This document shows positions 9,609 through 19,152 of a stretch of DNA of 64,000 nt, in pieces. Under the pieces are notes generated by a model. That model was not told where the DNA came from and searched no databases. It saw only the letters and a list, made by a program, of their open reading frames with translations. This stretch comes from DASUBV01 sp963725175 (GTDB lineage: Bacteria > Actinomycetota > Actinomycetes > Streptosporangiales > Streptosporangiaceae). The stretch covers positions 4,588,001-4,652,000 of the forward strand of contig CAVRXH010000006.1 of assembly GCA_963725175.1 (NCBI GenBank), in the 5' to 3' direction. Position numbers and translations under genes: made by a program. Every line of letters starts with the position of its first letter. Within the stretch, counting starts at the first letter, position 1.

Positions 9609-10937
9609 GTGAATGGCGTCGGCTGGGGCATTCTTCTGGTCCTGGCCGTAATTCTCATCGGAGGCTTCTTCGCGGCCGCGGAGATGGCGCTGGTCTCGCT
9701 CCGCGAAGGCCAGGTCCGGGCGCTGGCCAAGCAGGGCCGGCGCGGCCAGCGGGCCGCCCGGCTCGCCCAGGACCCCAACAGGTTCCTGTCCGCCGTGCAG
9801 ATCGGCGTTACCCTGGCCACCCTGCTGTCCGGCGCCTTCGGCGCCGACCTGCTGGCCGGTCACCTGCACAGGCCGCTCAGCCAGATCATGCCGCCGGACA
9901 TCGCCACGGCGGTCTCGCTGATCGTCGTCACGCTGATTATCTCGTTCTTCACGCTGGTCTTCGGCGAGCTGGCGCCCAAGCGGATCGCGCTGCAGCGGTC
10001 CGAGCGGGTCTCGCAGGCCGCCGCCCCGGTGCTGGACCGGATCGCGACCCTGGCCACGCCGGTGGTCTGGCTGCTGTCCAAGTGCACCAACCTGGTGGTC
10101 AGGATGTTCGGCGGCGACCCGACCGCCGGGCGCGGGGTGATGACCGACGAGGAACTGCGTGACCTGGTCGCCGGGCACCAGGCGCTGAGTGCCGACGAGC
10201 GGCACATCGTCGGCGAGGTGTTCGACGCGGGCAAGCGGCAGATCCGCGAGGTGCTGGTGCCCCGCACCGAGGTGGAGTTCCTGCCCGCCGTGATGCCGCT
10301 GGCGCAGGCTGCCGCGGTCGCCGCCGACGCCAGGTACTCCAGGTTCCCGGTCTACCAGGAGTCCTACGACGACGTGATCGGCTTCGTGCACGCCCGTGAC
10401 CTGCTGGATGGTCGCGACCAGCCGGCCAGCCGCAAGGTCGGCGAGGTCTGCCGCCCGGTCAAGCTGCTGCCCACCAGCAAGACGGTGCTGTCGGCGCTGT
10501 CGGAGATGCGCAGGGACCGGGCGCACCTGGCGATCGTGGTGGACGAGTACGGCGGCACCGCGGGCATCGTCACGCTGGAAGACCTGGTCGAGGAGCTGAT
10601 CGGCGACATCCAGGACGAGTACGACGCCGACGACGCCAGGCCCAGGCAGCTCCATGGCGGGCAGCTCGAGGTGGACGGGCTGCTGAACCTCGGCGACTTC
10701 GCCGAGCAGACCGGGATCGAGCTGCCGGAGGGGCCATACGAGACCGTGGCCGGCTACCTGCTGGCCGCGCTCGGCCACCTGCCCGGTTACGGCGAGTCGG
10801 CGGAGGTGGCGGGGCGGCGGCTGACCGTCACCCAGCTCGACGGCCGCCGGATCTCCCGGGTGCGGGTCGCCCCGGCGGATGAGGAAGGCCAGGCAGACAC
10901 GGTGAAGGTGGCGGGGGAGCAGGGCGCCGCGCGCTAG
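9609..10937 (+). CDS. CNNM/HlyC-CorC-type membrane protein with CBS pair
   Basis: About 442 residues with the order typical of this family: an N-terminal DUF21/CNNM transmembrane domain (residues about 1-190; LLVLAVILIGGFFAAAEMAL, LIVVTLIISFFTLVFGELAPKR), a CBS-domain pair (about 200-330; RYSRFPVYQ, VVDEYGGTAGIVTLEDL) and a C-terminal CorC/HlyC domain (about 345-425; DGLLNLGDFAEQTG). Members are implicated in Mg2+/Co2+ homeostasis. The GTG at 9609 starts the hydrophobic domain directly and sits behind GGGGAT; the upstream GTG at 9573 would add 12 charged residues. Confidence 0.9.
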   Translation: MNGVGWGILLVLAVILIGGFFAAAEMALVSLREGQVRALAKQGRRGQRAARLAQDPNRFLSAVQIGVTLATLLSGAFGADLLAGHLHRPLSQIMPPDIATAVSLIVVTLIISFFTLVFGELAPKRIALQRSERVSQAAAPVLDRIATLATPVVWLLSKCTNLVVRMFGGDPTAGRGVMTDEELRDLVAGHQALSADERHIVGEVFDAGKRQIREVLVPRTEVEFLPAVMPLAQAAAVAADARYSRFPVYQESYDDVIGFVHARDLLDGRDQPASRKVGEVCRPVKLLPTSKTVLSALSEMRRDRAHLAIVVDEYGGTAGIVTLEDLVEELIGDIQDEYDADDARPRQLHGGQLEVDGLLNLGDFAEQTGIELPEGPYETVAGYLLAALGHLPGYGESAEVAGRRLTVTQLDGRRISRVRVAPADEEGQADTVKVAGEQGAAR

Positions 10938-11141
10938 CGCGGATCGCCGGTGCCAGCCCGCCGCGCCTGCCCGTGCCCGTGCGGCTGGTGGCCGCCCGCC
11001 GGTCACTCGCCCGCCGGCCGGTCAACCGCACGGCTCTCCGGGCAGAAGGGCTGGTTGCACCACCGCTGCGGCAGACTAGCATTCGCCTCGATCCAGGCGG
11101 CCGGGAATCCGCGCCGCGCTGGAGAGGGCGGAGGCGTTGTC

Positions 11142-13085
11142 ATGCGCGCGACAGGCGGCCAGACAGTGACAGGCGGCGGGCCGAGAGCCAGGCTGGCGGC
11201 CGTGGCGGCGGGCCTGACGGCGCTCGCGGGGCTGGCCCTGGCGCCGGCCGCGCCGGCCCTGGCCCAGTCCGCCGCACCCGCGCGGCCCGCCAGCTCGGCC
11301 AGTACCAGCCCGGCCACTGACAGCGCGACCGCCGGCAACGTGCTGATCGTCATCAGCGAGGTGACCCAGAAGGTCACCTTCATCGGCCCGTCTTGGCGGG
11401 TGACCCGGTCGCTGGGCGACCCGAACGGCTCGCCGGACAGCATCGCCGTCTCGCCGGACGGCAAGTTCGCCCTGGTCGGCATAGCGGGATACCAAAACAA
11501 CGAGCTGGTGATCTTCGGTGGCGCGGACTCGCCGGACCCGAAGATAACGGGGCGGATCGACCTGGGTGACTTCAGCTACCCGGAAGCGAGCGCCGCGGCC
11601 ATCACCCCGAACGACGAGTACGCCTATGTCCCTGGCGCGGGGGAGATTGACAACGGCAGCTACACGGTGGGCGTGGTCAGCGGCGTCAACACCGATGACC
11701 CGCAGCTCAGCGACTCGCTGATGCTCAACCCCGCCACCAGCATCGACGCCAGCATTCCGTGCGGCATCGCCATCTCCCCGAACGGTAAGTACGCCTACGC
11801 GACCGATTACAGCTTCGGCACGCTCACCGTGATCACCGGCGCGCAGGACGGGCATCCCAAGCTGGCCAAGCCGGTGCAGGCGGGGGCGAGCGCGTGCCAG
11901 ATCTGGGCCGCCCCGGACGGCAAGTACCTGTACAAGCGCAACCCGGACGGCAGCAAGATCACGGTGCTCGGCGACGCCGACAGCACCACCCCCAAGATCC
12001 TGGACACCGTCTCGGCGGGCAGCGAGCCGGCCAATATCGCGGTCACGCCCGATGGCAAGTACCTGTACGCGCCCAGCGGGGACTCCGACAAGGTGGCGAT
12101 CCTGGGCGACGCGCAGAGCGCGCACCCGAAGGTCGTCGCGTCCGTGGTCGGCGGCGCTGACTCCGACGGGGTTGTGACCTCGGCCGATGGCCAGTACGCC
12201 TACGTCGCGGACGGCGCCTCTGGCAAGATCACCGTCATCGGCGACGCGCAGGGCGCGCACCCGGCGGTCAAGCCGGACATCAGCGTGCCAGGCTCCGCCG
12301 AGCTGATCGGCGTGGCCCCGATCACCGTCGGCATCTACTCCGACTTCACCCCGCAGAAGGGCAAGCACCCCTACGCCAGGGTCACCAAGGCGCTGACCGA
12401 CCAGCACTGGCCGCTGATCGGCAACGTCGCGGCGCTAAGCGCCAAGGCAAAGTGCAAGTCGCCGTACACGGTCGGCACCGGCTCGGACAAGGCGGTCGCC
12501 TCCGTGCTCGGCAGCTACCAGAAAGATCAGTCCGTGAACGTGCCGTGGCTGTCGTTCTGGACGGTCGACGCGCCGCCGAAGGGCTCGAACCCGGAGAGCG
12601 TCGGCAGGGCAGCGGGCGAGGCGGCCGCCAGGAGCATCGAGAAGGTCGGCCGCGGGGGCGAGCCGACCGGGCGGCCGTACGTCATCCTCGACCCCGAGGG
12701 CCAGAAGTGCGGCAACGGCGCCAAGGGCGAGTCGGTCGGCAATATGTGGAACGGCCTGCCGACGGTGACCTGGCAGGCCCTGGTGACGGGCTGGGACGAG
12801 GGCGTCACGGCGGCTGACCCGGACCTCACGCCCGCCGTGTACCTGACCAAGTACCAGTACCAGAAGAAGGACGGGGTCGGCTATCCGCAGGTATTCCTGG
12901 CCGCCACCGATTCCTCCGGCAAGCACGTCCCCGGCGTCGCGCCGATGACTGGCGGGAACATCCTCGGGTACAACGCCTTCTACGCCGCCTGCGGGGCGGC
13001 CACCGCGGACATCGCCGAGGTCAAGACCTGGGGCGCGCCCTACAACACGCTCCAGTTCACCGGCTCGGAGATCTGCGCGCCCTGA
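11142..13085 (+). CDS. Secreted YVTN-type beta-propeller protein with unassigned C-terminal domain
   Basis: A secreted protein of about 647 residues. Signal peptide: AVAAGLTALAGLALAPAAPALA. A low-complexity Ser/Thr/Ala segment follows, then a propeller of about seven YncE/YVTN-like repeats (VSPDGKFALV, ISPNGKYAYATDY, VTPDGKYLYAPSG, TSADGQYAYVADG). From about residue 385 a second domain of about 260 residues begins at VGIYSDFTPQKGKHPYARV and contains YVILDPEGQKCGNG and Cys near both ends; it slightly recalls GH25/Rv2525c-like barrels, but I cannot assign it. The ATG at 11142 is behind GAGGGCGGAGG. It stands alone between the CBS protein and guaA. Confidence 0.8.
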   Translation: MRATGGQTVTGGGPRARLAAVAAGLTALAGLALAPAAPALAQSAAPARPASSASTSPATDSATAGNVLIVISEVTQKVTFIGPSWRVTRSLGDPNGSPDSIAVSPDGKFALVGIAGYQNNELVIFGGADSPDPKITGRIDLGDFSYPEASAAAITPNDEYAYVPGAGEIDNGSYTVGVVSGVNTDDPQLSDSLMLNPATSIDASIPCGIAISPNGKYAYATDYSFGTLTVITGAQDGHPKLAKPVQAGASACQIWAAPDGKYLYKRNPDGSKITVLGDADSTTPKILDTVSAGSEPANIAVTPDGKYLYAPSGDSDKVAILGDAQSAHPKVVASVVGGADSDGVVTSADGQYAYVADGASGKITVIGDAQGAHPAVKPDISVPGSAELIGVAPITVGIYSDFTPQKGKHPYARVTKALTDQHWPLIGNVAALSAKAKCKSPYTVGTGSDKAVASVLGSYQKDQSVNVPWLSFWTVDAPPKGSNPESVGRAAGEAAARSIEKVGRGGEPTGRPYVILDPEGQKCGNGAKGESVGNMWNGLPTVTWQALVTGWDEGVTAADPDLTPAVYLTKYQYQKKDGVGYPQVFLAATDSSGKHVPGVAPMTGGNILGYNAFYAACGAATADIAEVKTWGAPYNTLQFTGSEICAP

Positions 13086-13126
13086 CCGGCCGCGCCGGGC
13101 CATCCTGACCGGCCGGGCCGGGCCAT
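13081..13126. repeat. Two tandem 23-bp repeats downstream of the propeller gene
   Basis: Positions 13081-13103 and 13104-13126 are direct copies differing at one base; a partial third copy follows. The first copy includes the stop of the propeller gene. The unit is C/G-rich with GGCCGGGCC-type palindromic cores, so the block could also fold as a transcription end. Confidence 0.7.
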
Positions 13127-13221
13127 CCTGGCCGGTCAGCGAGCCTCACTAGACTGGCTGCTCCGGCGACGGCCGCCCAGCGCCGTCGCGTGCTCGCGGC
13201 GTCCGTGGGGGTAGATCGGCA

Positions 13222-14838
<1,617 letters not shown>

Positions 14839-14861
14839 CAGGCCGGCGCAGATGACCCGGC

Positions 14862-16126
14862 TCAGGTGACCCGGCCAGGCTCGGCAGACAGGTCCGCGTA
14901 GGACTTCTCGGCCGCGATCCGCCGGATCTTGTCCACCGCGTCCCAGACGTCGGTGAAGCTGGTAGTGATCGCCACCGGGCTGAGCCGCAGCCGGTCCGGG
15001 GTCCGGTAGTCCACGATGACCTTCTCCCGGATCAGCGCCTGGCTGATCCGGAACGCCTCCGGGTGACGCAGGCTGATGTGCCCGCCGCGCCGGTCGTCGG
15101 CACGCGGCGTGGCCAGCGCGAAGCCGTGCGGCGCCAGATGCTCGTCGGCCAGCGCGATCAGGTAGCCGGTCAGCGCGGTGCTCTTGGCCCTGAGCCGGTC
15201 GATGCCCGCCTCACCGAGCAGCCGGGTGCCTTCCTCAACCGCCACCGTGCCGATGATCTGCGGCGTGCCGGTCGCGAAGGCGTCGATCCCCGGCGCCGGG
15301 TCGTAGCCGGGACCCATCTCGAACTGCTCTCGCTGGCCGAACCAGCCCCAGATCGGCTGGCGCAGTCCGGTCCTGGAGGTCGGCTCGCACGTAGAGGAAC
15401 GCCGGGCGCGCCCGGGCCGGCGTTCAGGTACTTGTAGGTGCAGCCGACCGCGAGGTCCGCGCCGCTGGCGTCCAGCTCGACTGGCACAGAGCCGACCGAG
15501 TGGCACAGGTCCCAGATCACCAGCGCGCCGGCCTGATGGATCAGCTCGGTCAGCCCGGCCATGTCCGCCAGCGCGCCGCTGCGGTAGGCGACCTGCGAGA
15601 GACTGACCAGCGCCACCCGGTCGTCCAGCGCGGCGGCCAGCGTGTCGCGGTCCACCCCGCTGTCGAGGTCGGTGGAGATCATCCGCAGCTCGCAGCCGCG
15701 CTGCGCCGCGATGCCCTCTAGCACGTAGCGGTCGGTGGGGAAGTTGTCGTCGTCGGTGACGATCACGTCCCGGCCCGGCCGGGCGTCCAGCGCTGCCCAG
15801 GCCAGCTTGTACAGGTTGACCGTGGCACTGTCGCAGACCAGGATCTGGCCGGCCGCCGCACCGAGCAGGTGCTCGCCCAGCATGTCGCCAGCCTGCCGGG
15901 GCAGCGTCACCCAGTGCTGCCAGGAGCGGACCATGCCGACGCCCCAGTCCTGGTCGACCACGTCCGCGATGCGCGCCTGGGTGCGCACCGGCAGCGGGCC
16001 GAGGGAGTTCCCGTCCAGGTAGATCAGGCCAGGGTCGTCGCGGACGAACCGGTCGCGGAACTGCGATAGTTCGTCCTCGGTGTCCAGTAGTTCCGCGTGT
16101 GAGCGATCTGTCGGAATGGGTGTCAC
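14862..16126 (-). CDS. kynU: Kynureninase, interrupted by two one-base insertions
   Basis: PLP-dependent hydrolase of kynurenine to anthranilate and alanine in tryptophan degradation. The N-terminal frame shows LDGNSLGPLP, the cofactor-binding VCDSATVNLYKLAW, and LVIWDLCHSVGSVP, with the Schiff-base lysine in GCTYKYLNAGPGA. The C-terminal frame resumes with QPIWGWFGQREQFEMGP and FATGTPQIIG. Two extra bases (in the GGG at 15404-15406, and at 15366) must be removed to recover APAFLYVRADLQDRLRQP. The GTG at 16126 is the most likely start (protein TPIPTDRSHAELLD). No other kynurenine-pathway gene is nearby. It converges on guaA with a 25-base gap. Confidence 0.88.
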
Positions 16127-16286
16127 GCTTACCACCCTAGCCCCAGGGCCTGTCCCGCTCCCTGAGATGCCCGCCCGGCGGCGCCCCCGCCGCATTCGCG
16201 ACATCGCGGTAGAGGAGCTATTCCTTGGCTAGCCGCTCCGGTGGGCTTGTGCGGCGAGCATTGCGCTGGGTGCGCGGCCAGTGGCT

Positions 16287-16724
16287 TCAGGCCGGTGAGC
16301 CCTTCTTCCGGGCCAGCGGTTCGATGACGACTGTCCGGTAGGGAGCAGCCAGCCGAGTGAGGTCATCGGGGTCGGCGGTCTGCACCACGCCGCCGCCTGC
16401 CTCTACCGCCACCGCGACCGGGTGAGCATCGGCGAATAGTGCAGAACTCGCGCGCGCCTCGGCCAGAAGCGCTCCGATAAGGCGAGCCAGGGTGCGATCT
16501 GTGTCGCGAAGCAACAGCCCATCACCCGACTCGCGCGCTAGCAGAGCATCCAGCGCCTGGTTGCGTCCGGCACCACGGTACAGCTCCGCTAGGGTTCCCG
16601 TCGCTATAGCAACCTCGCGGCCCAGCCTGCGGGCCGCTTCCATGGCGCGCCGGACCCTGCGTTCTGCCGGATGCCGCGGGTCGAGCAGTGCACTGACCGC
16701 TTCGGCGTCGAGCACCAGCCGCAT
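16287..16724 (-). CDS. PIN-domain toxin (VapC-like)
   Basis: A 145-residue PIN-fold protein, the nuclease family of VapC toxins that usually cleave tRNA or rRNA. Acidic residues expected in the active site are visible: Asp in RLVLDAEAVSALL, Glu in GTLAELYRG, and an Asp pair in SALFADAHPVA and QTADPDDLTRL. Its ATG overlaps the stop of the upstream antitoxin gene (TGATG), the normal arrangement for a coupled toxin-antitoxin operon. The C-terminal extension LARKKGSPA is short and basic. Confidence 0.8.
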   Translation of the reverse strand: MRLVLDAEAVSALLDPRHPAERRVRRAMEAARRLGREVAIATGTLAELYRGAGRNQALDALLARESGDGLLLRDTDRTLARLIGALLAEARASSALFADAHPVAVAVEAGGGVVQTADPDDLTRLAAPYRTVVIEPLARKKGSPA

Positions 16725-17005
16725 CAGCTCGCCCGCAGTTCGCCGTGTTCGTCGGCCACGCCGCCGAGCAGGCGCATGTAACGGGCAATCTCGGCCTCAT
16801 CTTCCGCCGTGGTTAGCGTGCCTCGCTCGTCGGACAGGCGGTCAAGCAAGTCCGCCAGGGCTTGCGCTCGCTTGCGTCTGGTGAACTCCGCGCGTAGGGC
16901 GGAGTTCACTTCAGCGGACAGGGTGGTGCCGCCCTCGGCCTCCAGCGCGGCGACGAGATCCGCGTCAAGGGTGACCGAGACCTTCCGCTTAACCGGGGAT
17001 GTCAT
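16724..17005 (-). CDS. Ribbon-helix-helix antitoxin (VapB-like)
   Basis: 93 residues. The N-terminus KRKVSVTLDADLVAALE followed by EGGTTLSAEVNSALRAEF is a ribbon-helix-helix DNA-binding unit: a beta strand with alternating polar residues, then two helices. The C-terminal half is acidic (DEAEIARYM) and probably wraps the PIN toxin. It is first in the two-gene operon, and its own start codon lies inside two direct repeats that look like the autoregulatory operator. Confidence 0.8.
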   Translation of the reverse strand: MTSPVKRKVSVTLDADLVAALEAEGGTTLSAEVNSALRAEFTRRKRAQALADLLDRLSDERGTLTTAEDEAEIARYMRLLGGVADEHGELRAS

Positions 17006-17022
17006 ACCACTATCCTACCACT
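17005..17022 (-). promoter_or_regulatory. Direct-repeat operator of the toxin-antitoxin operon
   Basis: Two identical 7-bp repeats, AGTGGTA on the minus strand (17016-17022 and 17005-17011), are spaced exactly 11 bp, one helical turn. The second touches the ATG of the antitoxin. Ribbon-helix-helix antitoxins commonly bind tandem half sites like this, so occupancy would block both transcription and the ribosome binding site. Confidence 0.6.
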
Positions 17023-17220
17023 GTCGCCCTTGCCCGATGTCGCTCATCCCGAACGCCGCGGTGCTTGCTGCGCCGCCTCAGCGACAGTGGACCTGGGCTT
17101 ACTGACGCTGTTTCGACGGTAGAAGTGGGTCCGCTGTCGTTACGGCCGCGCCCGCCCACCCGCGCGGGTGGGGGAGCCAGCGCGGTGGGTGAGGGTGGGC
17201 GCTCAGGGCCGCGCGGGTAA

Positions 17221-18291
17221 CTAGCGGCGGCGGGAGCGGCGGCGGCTGCGGAAGATGAGGGCGCCGATGGCGGCGGCTACCATGCCGGCGGCGATGGGGA
17301 TGGCCCGCTTGAGTACCGGGAAGCCGGCGACGCTGAGCAGGTCGATGGCGTCGTCGTCGGGCTGCCAGGACGGCTCGGGGCTCGGCGAGGGGACCGGGCG
17401 CAGCGGGACCCGGCCGGGCTGGTCGGCCTGCTCGCGGCTGGCCGGCTTCGGCGTGCCGACGCCCGAGATGCCGTTCGGGCTGGCGGCGCCGTTGGCGATG
17501 ACCTTGGACTCGCCGAGCGGGGCGTCGCTGAGCGACAGGCCGCGGTCGGCGAGGCGCTGGCGGATCTCCTCGACGTAGGCCGGGCCGATGTTGTCGATGG
17601 CCAGGAGCTGCTCCGCGGTCTTGGTGACCAGGTCCGCGATGGTGTGCACGCCCTCGCGGCGCAGGCCGTTGTAGGCCCGCACGGGCAGGTTCAGGTCCTC
17701 GATGGGCTGGGCCAGGTCCGCGCCAGGGGCCTTCTCGCTGGCCTGGACCTTCGCGCCGGACGGGGGCTCAGCGCCGCCCGCGCCGCCCCCGGCCGCCTCC
17801 TCGGCACCCCCAGCCGAGCCGGAGCCGGAGCCCGCGCCCGAGCCGGTGCCGGCGGCGATCATCTCCGCCAGGTTGCTGGCGAAGATGCCGATCAGCTTGC
17901 CGCCGACCTCGTTCAGCACGCCGCGCCCGAACTGGGCGGGCTTGCCGGTCACGTTCAGCGTCGTGAGCACGGTGACCTCGGTCGAGTCGCCGGCGGCCGT
18001 CAGCTCGGAGCGCACGGTGGCCGACGCGGTGCCGGCCCCGCGAGTGTCCTTGCCCGCCGCTTCCAGCACCACCAGCCCGGCCTCCCGGTTCCGCTCGGTG
18101 AAGGAGGCCTTGCCCGCGTAGGTCATGGAGATCGGGCCGACCTTCACCTTGATCTTGCCGGTGATGTCGTTGCCGTCGACCGAGTCGAGGGTGGCGCCCG
18201 GCATGCAGGGCGCCACCCGCTCGACATCCAGCAGCACATCCCACGCCCGGTCGACCGATACCGGGACGGTGAATGAGTGCTTGAGTTCCAT
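17221..18291 (-). CDS. coxG: CoxG-like SRPBCC protein with alpha-CTD-like domain and C-terminal membrane anchor
   Basis: 356 residues in four parts. Residues 1-145 are the CoxG SRPBCC fold (ELKHSFTVPVSVDRAWDVL, then APCMPGATL and GKASFTERN), associated with CO-dehydrogenase maturation or membrane attachment. A Gly/Ala/Ser linker covers 146-190. Residues about 195-256 match the C-terminal domain of RNA polymerase alpha (PIEDLNLPVRAYNGL, then LLAIDNIGPAYVEEI and LADRGLSLS). A Pro-rich stretch, one transmembrane helix (AIPIAAGMVAAAIGALIF) and an Arg-rich tail end the protein. It is last in the cox operon, 3 bases after coxM. The fusion is unusual. Confidence 0.85.
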   Translation of the reverse strand: MELKHSFTVPVSVDRAWDVLLDVERVAPCMPGATLDSVDGNDITGKIKVKVGPISMTYAGKASFTERNREAGLVVLEAAGKDTRGAGTASATVRSELTAAGDSTEVTVLTTLNVTGKPAQFGRGVLNEVGGKLIGIFASNLAEMIAAGTGSGAGSGSGSAGGAEEAAGGGAGGAEPPSGAKVQASEKAPGADLAQPIEDLNLPVRAYNGLRREGVHTIADLVTKTAEQLLAIDNIGPAYVEEIRQRLADRGLSLSDAPLGESKVIANGAASPNGISGVGTPKPASREQADQPGRVPLRPVPSPSPEPSWQPDDDAIDLLSVAGFPVLKRAIPIAAGMVAAAIGALIFRSRRRSRRR

Positions 18292-18294
18292 TTG

Positions 18295-19152
18295 TCAGAC
18301 TCCTGCCGCCGCTGCTAGGGCCCGGCCGGTCAGGACCCGCGCGAGGTGACGCCGGTAGTCTGGCGCCCCGTGCAGGTCGGCCGGTGGCTGCGTCCCGTCG
18401 GCCGCGGCGGCCGCGGCGTCCCGCAGCGCTGCCCTGCTGGCAGGCGCTCCGGCTGCGGCGGACTCGGCGGCCGATGCCCGGAGCGGAACCGACCCCATGT
18501 TGGTCAGCCCGATCCTGGCCTCGGCCACCTGGCCGTTGGAGCGCCTGGCCAGCGCGGCTACGCCGACGGTGGCCCACGACTGCGCGGTCCGGTGGAACTT
18601 CTCGTAACGATAGCCCCAGTCGCTGCCCAGCTTGGGTACCTGTACCCCGGTCAGGATTTCGCCGGGCTGCAGCGCGGTGGTCAGGTAGTCCACGAAGAAC
18701 TCGCCGGCGGGTATCTGCCGCTCCCCGCCGGGGCCGCGGGCGATGAGCACGGCGTCCAGGGCGAGCACGACGGCGGGCAGGTCGCCGGCCGGGTCGGCGT
18801 GGGCCAGGGAGCCGCCGATGGTGCCGCGGTGCCTGATGGCCGGGTCGGCGACGGTGCCGGTGGCCTGCGCGAGCAGGCCGCAGTGCTCGGCGATCAGCGG
18901 GTCGTGCAGCACCTGGTAGTGGGTGGTCGCCGCGCCGATCCGCAGGTACTGCCCGGCATCGGTGATGCCGCGCAGCTCATCAAGGCCGCCGACGTCCACC
19001 AGCAGCTCCGGATAGGCGAGCCGGAGCCGCAGCAGCGGCAGCAGGGACTGGCCGCCGGCGATGACCTTGGCGTCCTCGCCGCCGCCGGCCAGCGCCCGCA
19101 CGGCCTCGTCGAGCGTTCCTGGCCGGACGTAGTCGAAGCTGGCGGGGATCAT
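18295..19152 (-). CDS. coxM: FAD-binding medium subunit of a CO-dehydrogenase-like molybdenum hydroxylase
   Basis: 285 residues. The two FAD-contact motifs of the family are present: AGGQSLLPLLRLRLAYP near residue 32 and TIGGSLAHADPAGDLP near residue 110, plus the C-terminal CO-dehydrogenase flavoprotein domain. The flavin passes electrons from the [2Fe-2S] subunit to the acceptor. The ATG at 19152 overlaps the coxL stop (ATGA), which supports this start over the upstream one at 19254. Order S-L-M-G with 4-bp overlaps points to a single coupled transcript. Confidence 0.9.
   Translation of the reverse strand: MIPASFDYVRPGTLDEAVRALAGGGEDAKVIAGGQSLLPLLRLRLAYPELLVDVGGLDELRGITDAGQYLRIGAATTHYQVLHDPLIAEHCGLLAQATGTVADPAIRHRGTIGGSLAHADPAGDLPAVVLALDAVLIARGPGGERQIPAGEFFVDYLTTALQPGEILTGVQVPKLGSDWGYRYEKFHRTAQSWATVGVAALARRSNGQVAEARIGLTNMGSVPLRASAAESAAAGAPASRAALRDAAAAAADGTQPPADLHGAPDYRRHLARVLTGRALAAAAGV

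Noticed and set aside
13081..13126. Tandem 23-bp units considered as a CRISPR fragment
   Set aside because: Units are adjacent, with no spacers between them, and there are no cas genes.
17600..17710. Alpha-CTD-like segment considered as a stray rpoA fragment
   Set aside because: It lies in frame inside a complete protein with linker and membrane anchor, and no rpoA neighbours are present.
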